A stretch of DNA of 64,000 bases from Beroe forskalii. Its lineage: Eukaryota; Ctenophora; Nuda; Beroida; Beroidae. Shown here in pieces: positions 48,493-60,689 of the stretch (its first letter is position 1; every line of letters begins with the position of its first letter). The stretch is from NCBI GenBank assembly GCA_011033025.1, contig WFMF01000108.1:1-64000 (forward strand), in the 5' to 3' direction. Made by a program: the position numbers and the translations under genes. The notes below the pieces were generated by a model. That model saw only the letters and a list, made by a program, of their open reading frames with translations. It was not told the origin of the DNA and did no database searches.

Positions 48493-50207
48493 TCATTATG
48501 TGTGTATATGTATTATTAGGTTTCTAAGATTATTGGTCAAGAAGATATTCCGAATTAGAGCTTAGTATAAAGGTTACAGACGATTTGCACTTGCTATTTG
48601 AAAACTACGGTCAGGCAATCAACCTCGCGTCAATTAAGTGTATTACTAGCAGGCCCGCTAGGCCTGCAAAACACAACTCACTCGGCGACGTACAAAATAA
48701 AGATATTACAGAAAATGGTAAATTATATTAGAGATATACATTATACATAGCACATATATCTGGACAGGTGTACACGGGGTTATTAATAGTGGGTTAAAAT
48801 TTTGTTATATTATCCCAAAGTATCTTAATTCAAGAACGGGATTTATTCGGCGAGTTTGGCTAGCTTAACAAAAATGTGTTATGGGGGTTTTAGGCTGGAT
48901 AGGGGAGATAAGGAGTTTATGTGAAGTATTGTGATATGTATTAGTATATTCAACCATACGTTTTTAGAAGAATTGATATCCTGTACGTTCGTTCACTGTT
49001 CAGCGCCTTCAGTTTTATATCATAGCTGTTTAAAACCCAACTGAATCCCTACTATAACCCTCTCCCTATCTACCCAGTGAATGCACCATTCCTCTCTGTG
49101 TTATAGATTGTTATAATTAGAAGAGACTGTAACCTTCTAAATACATCTTCAAAAAGCGTTTTTATAGTTTCATAGGTGTGTGCTACCTAATGGAATACTA
49201 GCAATCGAAAACAGGAACGGGCAATCACTCCCCTATGATAGTTTTTCTAATAAAATATACGGAATGGATTGCATTTATCATGAATGTTATTAATAAACGT
49301 GCTAGGTAAGTTGGCTGAGGAATCCAACAAATATATTCATTCGAGTTTCCCTTACAGTGTTGAGTGTGTTGAATATGATAATATAATATATATCAGTCGC
49401 GTTCATTTATATATAATATTCTAATATTTGACGACATAACCCAAGCCATGTGATATTCGCAACATGGTTTTTACAGTAGTTATGTCAATGCATACTCCGA
49501 TCAAAATATTGTCGTCGCTGCAGTTTCTGTTTGACAGTTGCTTTACGAAAAATATGAAATTGGGCATTGGAATGAAATTTGGGCATTTTGCAAAAAAAAT
49601 GCCCTCCAGAATTATTGTCCCCCATAAATATGTCTCGCAAGGTACTTTAATTATTTTCTGAGAAAAATAATTCCTCGAATTCAAGGTAGACAATTTTACA
49701 AGTTCAATTGCCCTTTGTTGTTAATTTATTATGTCAAAATTATGTGATCAATTATATAAGACGATCTAACAGCTGATGTTGTTAACTTGCTATCATGATG
49801 TCACCAAACTGTTACATTGACGCAATTCGTTACTTAATCCCGGATGCGGGTCGTTTTCCTATAATATACTGTAGAGTGTAGTTATGTATGATGAATACAT
49901 CCATACTGTTATCAAACACTGCGTGAATTTGATCTTGAAGTAATGGTTCGAATTGTTATTTCCGGTGGTCGTGATAATTTATTTAGTATTTCCTCTTCAC
50001 TCATGCCCATAACTGAATTCATGGATCGTTTCGTTGGATAAAAGTCGCATGAGTGCCTTTGCTCGCCAACGCTTCGGTAAGTTTTATCCAGACGTTATTG
50101 GATTCTCTGATGCAGATCTGAATCTCCACTCTTTTTCGTGTTGCAGTATGAGGTTTTGGAGAATTGGCGTGCTATAATATAAGTACGTTATATAAAACAT
50201 TTCATAA

Positions 50208-50375
50208 GGGATCGTTCACATATTACGTAATCACCTAGAGGGGGGGAGGGGGTTTCCGAATGATTACGTTACATGTTATTGTAACAAATACAACTACTGT
50301 AAACTTGATTACGAGGGGGAGGGGGGGGGAGTTGAAATCGGCCAAAAATTGATTACATAATATGTGAACGATCCC
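50208..50375. mobile_element. MITE, 168 bp, best copy of its family
   Basis: The terminal inverted repeats are GGGATCGTTCACATATTACG, then TAATCA, and their inverse TGATTACATAATATGTGAAC, then GATCCC, with one mismatch visible. Related copies are at 37492 and (weak) 17895. Confidence 0.85.
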
Positions 50376-50376
50376 T

Positions 50377-51060
50377 AATGAAGGGTTTAGTAACGAGTAA
50401 AAGTTGCAAAACGTGTTATATCGCATTTAGAACCGAGGCCGAAGGCCGAGGTTTTTATTGCAGAGTTTTGCACTTTTTACGAGTTATTAAACTGAATTAT
50501 GCACCGTAATTACTAGAAAAATAGGGAATAATTTCAAACACAAGGAAATGTTTTAATTCATGATATGAAGCTACAACTGGGTCGACTGTGCGAAATAAAT
50601 TATTACGCACACCATAATCATTTATTATGACCTACAGTGCGCAATAAATCCTGATTTTGGCACTTCAGTGCGTAATAATTTATTGCGCACGGTACCCTGG
50701 TGCCTATAGGGTTTTTGAATACATAGCAGAAACATGCCTGGAAGGTGCATAATACGCACTGTAGGTCATAATAATTTATTATGGTGCAGTAGAACAGTGC
50801 GTAACAATTTATTTCACACAGTTGGGCAAACAGTACCTTCAAATCTTGATTTAAAACATTTCCTTGTGTTTGAAAATATTGTCATTTTTCGAGTAATTAC
50901 GGTGCATAATTCAGTTTAATAACTCGTAAAATTACTAAACTCAATAAAAACCTCGGCCTTCGGCCTCGGTTTTTCAATGCCATATTACACACTCGGGCCT
51001 ACGGCCCTCGTGTGTAATATTACGTTTAGTAACTTTTACTCGTTACTAAACCCTTCATTA
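50377..51060. mobile_element. Large inverted-repeat element next to the MITE
   Basis: The left end TAATGAAGGGTTTAGTAACG and right end CGTTACTAAACCCTTCATTA are exact inverses. The arms (about 50377-50560 and 50870-51060) both contain a CGAGGCCGAAGGCCGAGG box and ATTAAACTGAATTATGCACC, then GTAATTAC. The centre holds TGCG(C/T)AATAATTTATTGCGCA-type palindromes. Confidence 0.85.
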
Positions 51061-51370
51061 TATAACGATCGTTATATAATTCTTGCTCCGATAATTTTTG
51101 TTATATAACGGCTTCAAAAATGGAGTTTAGGGGTCAATTAATCATTTTCATAAGATTTTAAAATTTTCGAAATTTTGGGGTGTGATAATTTTTCCAGGTG
51201 TGTGATAACTGTACAGTTATCACACCCCTCAAAGAAAAGTTATCACACCTTTGAAAAATTATCACACCCCAAAGATCAAAACTTTAGAATTTTGTTATTC
51301 GTATTTATTTACTATGTACAATCAATAATCATTTCAGTCTGCCTTTCAGTCAATTCTCTCACTCCATTAT

Positions 51371-51920
51371 GTTATCTTGTTTATGCATTCACCGTTCACG
51401 TTAGTCATTATATGAGCCGCGCACGCACGTGTCAGTAAAGCAGTAAGACGACTTGATCTAAATCAATACACCAGTGTATACATAATATTATGTTATCTTG
51501 TTTTGGTTTCATGAGTTTATGTATACTTGTTTGTCATTATATGAGCCGCGCACCCACGTGCCAGTAAGACCACTTGCTCTCAATCCATTATGATACACCA
51601 GTGCATACATGCTTTGTTATCTTGTTTTGGTTTCATGAGTTTATGTATAACTTGTTTGTCATTATATGAGCCGCGCACCCACGTGCCAGTAAGACCACTT
51701 GCTCTCACTCCATTGTGATACATCAGTGTATACATAGTATGTTATCTTGTTTTGGTTTCATGAGTTTATGTATACTTGTTGGTCATCATATGAGCCGCGC
51801 ACCCACGTGCCAGTAAGACCACTTGCTCTCACTCCATTAGGATACATCAGTGTAGCAGTGTATAAATTTATTTTGTTATCTTGTTTTGGTTTTATGAGTT
51901 TATGTATACCCGGTAGTCGA
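51371..51920. repeat. Satellite of about 120 bp, 5 copies
   Basis: Copies start with GTTATCTTGTTTTGGTTTCA at about 51371, 51491, 51616, 51740 and 51885. They share TTATATGAGCCGCGCACCCA, then CGTGCCAGTAAGACCACTTG. The first and last copies are the most divergent. Confidence 0.85.
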
Positions 51921-52149
51921 TATATCAACCGTGTACCTACTTACCCTGACAACAATTTTCCTATAAATGTGCATCCGTTACGGCGTTGCACACTTACACG
52001 GAAATGATCTTTCAATTTTGTTTTGTTTGCCCTATACTCTTTAGCTCAAAGGATTTTTATATTTAAAAGCTTCTAAATTTGTTTTTTATTGGAAAAACCA
52101 GTGTAGATCTCCGCCCGTTTCTCACGTTATATAATGGATTAATCAAACA

Positions 52150-52985
52150 CCCTAAGGATACGTTTATATCAATTATCACACTCGCCTTCGGCTCGAGTGA
52201 TAATTGGAATATACACTCGCCTTCGGCTCGAGCAATAATTCGAATTATCACACCGCTTCGCTCGTGTGATAATTCATATAAACATATCTAAAGATGTTCG
52301 ATTATCTATATATGCAACTTCTAAAGAGGTTTACGCAGTGCTCCTTTATACCCATTATGCACGCTAAAACAGTTCCACTTTTTAAAAAGTGTAACTACAG
52401 TGCCAAAAAAGTGGAACTACAGTTGATAATAAAACCATTTTGGCATTGTTCCCCAGTGTTCTTCAAAACGTGATCTTACTCTATAGCATGGAGAGGTGTT
52501 AAAAATGAACACTGGGGTGACAGACCGCAGATTTCACACTGAAGGATACAGTTGCTGCTCTTATTACAATAGCTCAAATACTAAACAAGCCAATAACACT
52601 ACATATTCTATTATTCTCATATTCTTGCTTGAATTATACATAATTACGAAATATATGCCTAAATGTATTGTCGTTGCATAATTCGGTTTGTAACTCGCAA
52701 AACTGCAAACCTTCCATTAAAACCTCGGCCTTCGGCCTCGGTCTTAATGTGTTATTATGCCCTCGCGCTTCGCGCTCGGTGCATAATATCGCGGTTTGCA
52801 ATTTTTGCTAGTTACAAAACCTCTCAATATAGAACTATAGGTCGAAGGAGTAACCTAATACCACATATATGTAGTGAGCGCGAAGCGCGAACTATATAGA
52901 CATTATTGGCCGAAGCGAAGCTGAGGCCAATAATAATTTGTTTGGACGAGGCGAAGCCGAGTTCAAAATAACTCCTAGGTACTCT
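52150..52985. repeat. Cluster of CTTCGG-type hairpin boxes
   Basis: Short self-complementary boxes with TTCG or GAAG cores include ACTCGCCTTCGGCTCGAGT (twice, 52178 and 52215), ACACCGCTTCGCTCGTGT (52250), CCTCGGCCTTCGGCCTCGG (52724), CGCGCTTCGCGCTCG (52765), GAGCGCGAAGCGCGAAC (52877), TTGGCCGAAGCGAAGC (52908) and GAGGCGAAGCCGAG (52948). They lie between AT-rich inverted segments such as ATTATCACAC and GTGTGATAAT. Confidence 0.7.
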
Positions 52986-53361
52986 GGACTTCCTATATTT
53001 GGCGATTACATGGCGAAATTACATAAATTGTGATGGAAACTCATAAGAAATATGAAACATGACGTCTCATAGTTGTACTTGTATCAGGCGTCATGGTAAG
53101 AATACTCTCTCCGGTAATTGCATTTTTGTCGGGCCTCAAGACATACTTGTAGACATATGTCGATGGAATGCATATTGTGATGCCATGTAGCAATTTACCA
53201 CAGTGAAGCAAGATAACGGCGTCATTTGAACAGCCTGTTGATCATTGGAGTCTCAAATACCACAAAATTCGAATATATATCTGCGTTCCAACCAAATTAT
53301 TCAAATTGAATTGGCACTTGAGGCGGCAGGTATCGTTACTCGTGTAATGGTCACCAAACAA

Positions 53362-53600
53362 ATGTAGACAACTCACGTCATAAACTTTCTTATTGAATCT
53401 ACGACGATGTCATCATTGAAAATACCCTATCAACTCTTGGAAAATCCTATAACATGGGGTTATAGGATCCGAACGACTCTAAAAAGATATGTAGGCGACT
53501 CACGTCATAAACTTTCATATTGAATCTACGTCAGGTCATCACTGTAAACACAGCTTATAGGGTCGGAAACGACCACATAACATGGGGTTATTCCGATGTA
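53362..53600. repeat. 127-bp tandem duplication
   Basis: ATGTAG(A/G)C(A/G)ACTCACGTC, then ATAAACTTTC(T/A)TATTGAAT, occurs at 53362 and 53489. Both copies also contain AACATGGGGTTAT. Confidence 0.75.
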
Positions 53601-54505
53601 TATGGTGGCGATGTATATGGTGGTAAGGGCTTATGAGCCATGTAATATAATATAAGTACGTAATGGCAGAAACGTGTTTTCATATGATCGATGAATTGAT
53701 AACGTGTCCGATGATTTGCAGTGGGCAGAGTTTCAAAATGTGGGGATGAGCGTCCACTGCCCAAACTCAGCTTTTCAAGGAGTTAAGTTGGTTTTAACCA
53801 GAAAGCCTCGTGACTTGATACTTTGATAAGTCTGTAGATCAAACTGTTATAAAGCTGTTATATATGAGTATATATCCACTCGCGTGCGCTTTTTGAAGAC
53901 ATTTTAGGTAGCGGGCGCGCATAGCCCGGTAAAATATCTGCACGCTAAATTTGATATTCCCACCCACTTTCACTTTATTTAGGGCCCGTTTTTTATTACT
54001 CAATTATTGCTCTGGTGCCTAAATACGTCCAAAAGTTAATAATCGCTGCATCATGTATGTTTGTTCTTGATGAAAAAATACAGTCATAAAAAAGATTTCA
54101 TATGATAAAAATCTGACTATCCCATTAATATGATAAAACTCTGACTATCCCATTACCGACTACTTTATTTTAATCTAAAAAGCACAGTACAGAGTAGTGG
54201 CACTCCGAGTAGTGGCACTCTGGAGGCCCGCCTGATTGTTTGATACGTCAATTACTTCAACACAGGGTTGTTTGCAACACCAGCTCCAAGATTTTCTATT
54301 TAATCTTCGGTAGTATGTTATTATATACCGTAGGCACGTTAATTAAATGTAAAATGTTGTTCGTGAATCATGAGACGTGATTCCACGCAGCTCAAGCATC
54401 TAATACTCTAATATGACTAAAGATTTATCTAACCATCTTATTTGCTTTAGAATGTCTTTCAAAGACTCAGTGACGAACTAGTGACAGTCGTAGACTTCTC
54501 TCGTC

Positions 54506-56572
54506 GTGATGATATCCGACCTTCTTCTCGTCATGCTTATCACGCTCGTGACAGCAGAATCAAAAGAATGTATTGAAAGAGACACCATCTGCACGGCAGG
54601 TTGTTATAGATCGAATGAGACATGCAAAAGGTGTTCTAGTCATGTAGGTGAGTACTCGAATGATGGTGCAACTGAGTGCATACCATGTGGGCTCGGAGAG
54701 AAGTACTGTCTTTGTGATACAACCCCACCAAATAATTATTGGTATCAAGATGAAACTTTGGCTTCATACACGTGTGTTAAGGATAACTGCGATAAAAATT
54801 GCATCAAGGCTGCCAAACAATCTCTTAACATTCGAACGAATGGAAATGAAGGTAAACTTTTTTATGAATTGTTTGATTTTCAATTCATTCCATGTGATTG
54901 TAATGTGAGTGGAGGATCATGCGATGTACAAAAAGTAAACAACATGTGTTTTTTGAACGATTGTCACCGACCACTCAATGGAACTGTTAGTAAAGAGATT
55001 TTAGAAAGCTGTCTGAAAGAATACGAAAGCACCAATGAATGCAGTTTGACTTGCTATTATAACCTCACGGAAATTTATAACCTCACGGATCTCGCACTGT
55101 GCCATTGCTTTGACGAATCTCCAGATGACTGTACCAAGTATGAAGACCTCTTTAAGAAATGTCTAAAGACCTCTTTAAGAAATAATAAATTATTAACCAT
55201 TGCATTGGTTCTTTTCGTTGTGCTGCTTGTGGTAGTCAGTTACTTCTTTGTCAAGTGGTATACTATTACATATGGCAGAAAACTGAAACGAGACGGGAGG
55301 CTATCGCAGATCCTGCCCTTTATTGATTGGTCAACAGTAGAACTGATCGGGACTGCACCTAAATACTATGATCAGTTCTTCTATGCCAATCGAGAAATCC
55401 TTGTGAAGATCAAGTTTTCAAAGCTAATGAAGTTCCCATTGGCATTTCGCCTATTTCCTACTCAACATGTCGTCGTGAAGATATTCTCCAACACCCGGGC
55501 TGAAGCTCAAACGAAGGAAATGTCTATTTTTAGGGCTATTAAGGACAATGCAGCCGCTAAGACCTGTAACATCATCAGTGTATACGATGGTGGAACAGAA
55601 AACTCATGCGACGGTGTCACTGACTTTGTCCATGGTCTCAAAAAGCACTCTCCCAGATTTTCTAACATGACAGATGTTATCTCGCGTTATTATGACGAAA
55701 GAAGCACTGGCATAATCATGAACCATTGTAATGCATTATCGCTCAATTCTTACATCAAGAAAGAGTTCCCTAGCGGCCGACTTCAACCGGAGGAAGTCAT
55801 CAAATTGTGCTGTGACCTGGCAAGTGCTATAAACTTTCTACACAAGAACAATCCCGCCATCATTCATTGCGACATCAAGCCTCAAAACATATTTGTCAAG
55901 CTGGGCATGAACAAAAAAACTCGATTCATACTTGGAGACTTTGGGTTTGCTGAAAAGCACTTGGAAGGTCAGCCATGGCGCATGCGGGGTGGCACCGCGG
56001 CATTCATACCGCCTGAATATATGATCACGCAAGATGGTGCGGCATCTGAGGATGGTTTTAGTGACGAGATGAAGAAAGCTATTCGTAATAGAGAAGAAAT
56101 GCCTACTACAATCGACGTGTACCAGTTCGGTCTCATCGTCTGGCTAGTCCTGCATGGCGAGCTGGACCCATGGCCAGAAAGAATACACCCGGAAGCTACC
56201 GCCACGCCTAATAAAGACTATCAGAACGCTAGAAGACGGCACATGTCGGAAAAGTGGTTGAAAGACTTCGGGTATAGACCGAAATTCGCTTCCAATCCCC
56301 CTCCGCATATGATTCGAGAAGTATATGTAATATTGAAAGAGATTGCGGAACAATCGTGGCATGTGGATCTTTTGAAAAGGCCCTCCTCTGCAGCTATTCA
56401 AAATCGTCTCGAAGACTGTCGTAGTCAACGTCTCGTATCTCGTTCGCCGTGGTGCATGCGGTACAGAGCTGAAAGTTCTCCTACAGCTGAAAGTTCTCCT
56501 ACTGCTAAGAACTCTCCTACAGCTGTAGCCCCATTAAACCCGAACCACGTGGTGGATTTCAGTGCTTGTTGA
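54506..56572 (+). CDS. Transmembrane receptor-like protein kinase, intronless, nested in P4HA intron 6
   Basis: The 688-residue single-exon protein starts with a signal peptide (MMISDLLLVMLITLVTA). The Cys-rich ectodomain (residues about 20-228) has tandem Cys pairs and N-glycosylation sites. One membrane helix (LLTIALVLFVVLLVVVSYFF, about 229-249) is followed by a kinase domain. Kinase landmarks are a probable beta-3 lysine K325 (VVVKIF), the catalytic loop HCDIKPQN with D456, the DFG aspartate D478 (GDFGFAEK), and TAAFIPPEY in place of APE. The Lys after the catalytic Asp indicates Ser/Thr specificity. The usual glycine-rich loop is not visible (IGTAPKYYDQ). The tail has three SSPTA-type repeats. 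AATAAA lies at 56594. The ligand and pathway are unknown, and I cannot assign a family. Confidence 0.85.
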   Translation: MMISDLLLVMLITLVTAESKECIERDTICTAGCYRSNETCKRCSSHVGEYSNDGATECIPCGLGEKYCLCDTTPPNNYWYQDETLASYTCVKDNCDKNCIKAAKQSLNIRTNGNEGKLFYELFDFQFIPCDCNVSGGSCDVQKVNNMCFLNDCHRPLNGTVSKEILESCLKEYESTNECSLTCYYNLTEIYNLTDLALCHCFDESPDDCTKYEDLFKKCLKTSLRNNKLLTIALVLFVVLLVVVSYFFVKWYTITYGRKLKRDGRLSQILPFIDWSTVELIGTAPKYYDQFFYANREILVKIKFSKLMKFPLAFRLFPTQHVVVKIFSNTRAEAQTKEMSIFRAIKDNAAAKTCNIISVYDGGTENSCDGVTDFVHGLKKHSPRFSNMTDVISRYYDERSTGIIMNHCNALSLNSYIKKEFPSGRLQPEEVIKLCCDLASAINFLHKNNPAIIHCDIKPQNIFVKLGMNKKTRFILGDFGFAEKHLEGQPWRMRGGTAAFIPPEYMITQDGAASEDGFSDEMKKAIRNREEMPTTIDVYQFGLIVWLVLHGELDPWPERIHPEATATPNKDYQNARRRHMSEKWLKDFGYRPKFASNPPPHMIREVYVILKEIAEQSWHVDLLKRPSSAAIQNRLEDCRSQRLVSRSPWCMRYRAESSPTAESSPTAKNSPTAVAPLNPNHVVDFSAC

Positions 56573-56832
56573 TGTTGCAGTGCTGCCCCATTTAATAAAT
56601 CTTGTTATATAATCTTATATTGTTGCCTTGTTACAGTATAATTTGTGACTATTATATATAGAAATGCTAGTGATGAGCATTGTGAATGGACTTCATGACA
56701 ACTGTGATGAAATGAAATGAAGAATTCTTGAATCGTGACGTCACTCTTTTTTGGTCATGCTCCAAAATTTTTGAAATTATTAGGAGCGGTTTATTATTAA
56801 GGTTAATTTTAAGCGGTTACATGTCGAAGTGG

Positions 56833-56936
56833 TGACCGTATACCGCAACTTACATGGTCGAGGCGACAGCCGAGACTGTGTAAGTTGGATAATGGACGAG
56901 GCGTGCCGAGTTCATTATCGTAGGTATACGGTCACA
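56833..56936. mobile_element. Small inverted-repeat element
   Basis: GTGACCGTATACC and GGTATACGGTCAC bracket about 100 bases holding CGAGGCGACAGCCGAG and CGAGGCGTGCCGAG boxes. A related GACCGTATAACC...ACACGGTCG segment occurs near 57117. Confidence 0.6.
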
Positions 56937-57810
56937 GCTGAGATCATGGAACCGGATTATACCCCGACCGGAAACAGCTGGGACTGACTATTTTACGGCC
57001 AAACAACAGTATTTCTTCCCACTCGGGTCTGACGACCCTCGCTTAAGTAGACTTTAGAGTGCTCCTTTATAAAATCAAATTTCATTTTTAGCTTTTTTGC
57101 ACTATTATTCAGTGAAGACCGTATAACCAAACTTACACGGTCGCTGAAACAAGCTTGGGAGGGGTATAATACTTGTTAATTTAGTTTTTTCAATTTTCAT
57201 ACAAACATGGAAATATGCATGATTTTATGACAGCAAATGCATATTTTTATGGGTATTTTGAAATTCTTTTACTGTATCGGTAAAGAGAGAATGAAGGGAA
57301 ATGAGTGAAGTCGTGAACAATGAACTGCAGTATTTTTCTTATATTATGAAGTTATTAATAGTTATTGAGCAATTTTATCTGTCCTGTTTTCATATGTTAT
57401 TATATTGGAGGAGGAGCGGTCTGTGGACTGCTACCTCTCACTGGTATTCTACCATCAATATACCTTATTGGCCCTTATTAAACCGGTCCTTATTAAGGAC
57501 GAAAACGACTTGGAGATTCTGTCCAAAGGGCCGGTTAAAAAAGGCTTGTTAAAGTGGGGCCGATTAATTAATTAAAGACCAGTTAATTTAGGCTAAATGA
57601 AACTTTATTACTTGGCTTATGTAATCCATTTCACCGTCATGAAAATAGATTGAGAAAAATTTCTTGGTTTGGCAACTTCTTGAAATATTTTCGTCCACGG
57701 AGCTGGTTAAAATGGTACAAAAAAGATTCTACTTTTTGGACAATAAAAAAGGACCGGTTAACAAAAGGTGGGGCCCTTATTAATAAAGACTTACATATAT
57801 ATGCGTGCAG

Positions 57811-57938
57811 ACCGCTCGATTGACAGAGGCCTCCATAAAGACGTGCGGATTTCTTCTGAGCACCTAACCTTTCTACATGAATTCCGTCAAAAGCACACAA
57901 TTTCGCGTGTCTTTATCGAGGCCTTTTTCAATCGAGCA
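57811..57938. mobile_element. MITE, about 128 bp
   Basis: The ends GCTCGATTGACAGAGGCCTC, then CATAAAGACGTGCG, and CGCGTGTCTTTATCGAGGCC, then TTTTTCAATCGAGC, are inverted copies over about 34 bases. It is related to the element at 13501-13630. Confidence 0.75.
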
Positions 57939-58629
57939 CACATATGGGTTATAAGGTTGGTGTCTTTTTTCAGGACGAACAAAGTATGAGTTAGAAATTT
58001 CGTTGTGAAATAACAAGCAGCAATCACATAACTAACATTTCAATCTGTTCAACGCACCATCTTGTGTGAACGTATTGAAGTGTTACTTTGTTAAATTGCT
58101 GTTTGATATTTCACTATGTAATTTCTTACATCTTACTTTGTCATCTTATTTGTTTTGAAATGCTATTCATCTTAGGAGGTGTATTTATAAAGGTTGTAAT
58201 TTGGGGATTTTTCAGAAAAATCCCCATTTTTTCACCAACCATGACAGTTCAAAATGACGTCATTATCATATGTTAACAAGAGTAATGACTTGAAAAATCC
58301 CCCATATTTACACTTACCAAAATTTGAAACACCGAAATTTTTTATTTATCCCACATAAATACACGTATACACCTCGTAAGGTATTGAATATTCCCCACAC
58401 TGTAAAAGTTCCACCATATTGTGCGGATGTGATTTTTCACGAATTGACGATAGCTTACTCAATTCATGGTACTTATTTTCACGATTTCAAAATGCTTACT
58501 TCTCGTTAAAGCATATAGAAATCTTGAGATCACGATAGAATTTCCGCAATTTGAAATTCATTTCAGAATTCGTGAAAAATAGAACGACGCGGAAATCAAT
58601 ACATTTACAGGATTAATAAGGAATCTATT

Positions 58630-59428
58630 GATGTGATCCCCTTCCCGGTATAGTTTGTCACTTTCGGTTAGTTCAGCATCAGAGTCGAAATAGGAAACGG
58701 GGTTAAAAGGGGTTTAAATAAATAGGGTATCTATTTACAATAAATTATCTCTTCAAATCGTGATTGGAAAGTACAATGCTTAGAAAGCTCGTAAAGTCTA
58801 AAAGTGTAAATCAGAACACGGAATCATCGTATTTTATAATATGACACTTAATTTGATTCTCTTCGAGTAATTTAGATAAGAGTTCATTTGCGACGCCTCA
58901 GTGAATGTTAAACATCTTATCAGCCTCCTTGTCGGGTATGAGATCAGGTGATTTGTTCGTGCAGAGTAGCTGAGCACCGTGACTAACTCCGACATTCCTG
59001 TATCCTAATTAGCAGCACGTCGAGTGGACCCTGGAAGTTGGGTTGGAGTGTGACGTAACAGACGACAAGCTCTCATACTCAACACGGAGCTCAGCTACCC
59101 TGCACGGCCGAATCACCTGATCTCATTCTCGTCAGGGAGGCTGATAAGATGTTAAACATTCACTGAGGCGTTGCAAACGGACTCTTATCTAAATTACCCG
59201 TTGAGAATCAAATTAAGTGTACTTTTATAAAACACGTTGATTCCGTGTTCTGATTCAGACTTTTAAGAATTCAGATTTTTACAGATTATATTCTCTGAAG
59301 ACTTTACATATCACATTGTAAATAAAGACCCTATTTATTTCACCCCGTTTATAACCCTGTTTCCTGTCTCGACTCTGATGCTGAATTGACCAAAAGTAAC
59401 AAACTATACCGGGGAGAGGGATTACATC
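58630..59428. mobile_element. Foldback element, about 800 bp, arms about 360 bp
   Basis: The left arm opens GATGTGATCCCCTTCCCGGT and the right arm closes with ACCGGGGAGAGGGATTACATC. Matching inner blocks include ATCTTATCAGCCTCCTTG against AGGGAGGCTGATAAGAT, and GAACACGGAATCA against TGATTCCGTGTTC. The arms are clearly homologous but diverged and leave a short centre near 59000-59070. No coding capacity is visible. Confidence 0.85.
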
Positions 59429-60689
59429 AAGTGGAATCCCGATCCAGAATCTCAATATCTGAGTTACAACACTATATGAAATGATTTATTCTTCGATGAT
59501 TGATCTGTATTTTTTTTGAAAGGGCCGTGGTATGTAAGAGTTATCAAAAAGATTGGATTGTATGATTCTTATTGGTTTATCATCTTATATCGTGTTGGCT
59601 TTTATTCAGCCTTGTTGGGTGGAAATATAGTCTCCGTTTAGGTACTTAATAAGTTAAAATCGTGATCTCTGTGAGAGAAAAAACGTTTTGCATCATTGAA
59701 GCCTGGAATTTGGAATAATCTTCATTTACAATTTATAAATTATAACTTACAGTTAAATTTAGATGTTAAAAATTTAATCATCTTGTCTTTATCCATCCAT
59801 CGTTCTAAAATTACCGATGTTTTAATATCATAATTATAAAGTGAGCTGCCATTCAACATTTCAGCATAAATATTAGTACGTTCGGAAGAGATTGTCACTT
59901 GCAATTTTCTGGAGAAACGGCTGCCGGGACTGACTTTTTGATGTTATTCTTTTTTTTTCAGACATTTTTGGATTGAGATAATCGGGTTTTACCGATAACT
60001 AAGTTTTCTAAACCCATTGACTTGGAAGTCTAGGAAGCGAGCTCAGATTTTTTGTTTATTCAAACTTTTGAAGGTGCTTTAATGATTTTAATTCAGTTAT
60101 TTGAATAAAATGCCGATATGGGGCTGTGAAGCACAGTGGAAGTATATAGTCTCAGCTGTTCAGTGAGACAAGCGAATTATACCCCGACCGATGATAAATT
60201 GATAAATTATACCTTCTCAATTTCTCATTTTGAGAGCCGATAACTCTGAAACGAAGTCGATTTCGAGGCAGCTGAACAGCTCGCAAACCGAACTGTTCCT
60301 TCATAAAATCAGATCATTTCTTATTTATAACGGGGACGTGTCGAAAACTTACGTGCGCGGCTTTTTCATGTGCGGCGTAGTCGTTGGAGGCTCACTGCCT
60401 GTCATTAATTCATTCAAACAGCCAGTGAACCGCGCAAGATCACGCCGCGCTTGGAAAAGCTGCGCACATCGGAGTTCGACACGCCACCGTATTAGCTATT
60501 TTGAACTGTTAGTTGTGGATGGCCTTATACAGTTATAACTTATAGAGCCTGGAAGGGGTATAATTCCACTTATTATTAGGCAATACGTCTTATAACTTGA
60601 TTAGTACTTTATGAATAGAAGTTTCTGCCACCACAAATCTTGCTAAAACATAATATGAATATAAAATATAAAATATGCAATCAGGCTCG

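Larger units (their letters stand above)
48493..54505 (+). other. P4HA intron 6, left part
   Basis: No conserved gene is seen before the kinase gene. This part is rich in elements: MITE 50208-50375, inverted repeat 50377-51060, satellite 51371-51920, hairpin boxes 52150-52985 and a 127-bp duplication 53362-53600. A short duplication of CTGACTATCCCATTA lies near 54111-54156. Confidence 0.55.

Noticed and set aside
49421-49693. Overlapping open frames on both strands
   Set aside because: Neither shows a domain, a signal peptide or flanking splice sites.
54506-56572. Reading the kinase as an exon of P4HA, since it is on the same strand inside its intron
   Set aside because: It has its own ATG, signal peptide, stop codon and nearby AATAAA, and exons 6 and 7 of P4HA join in phase without it.
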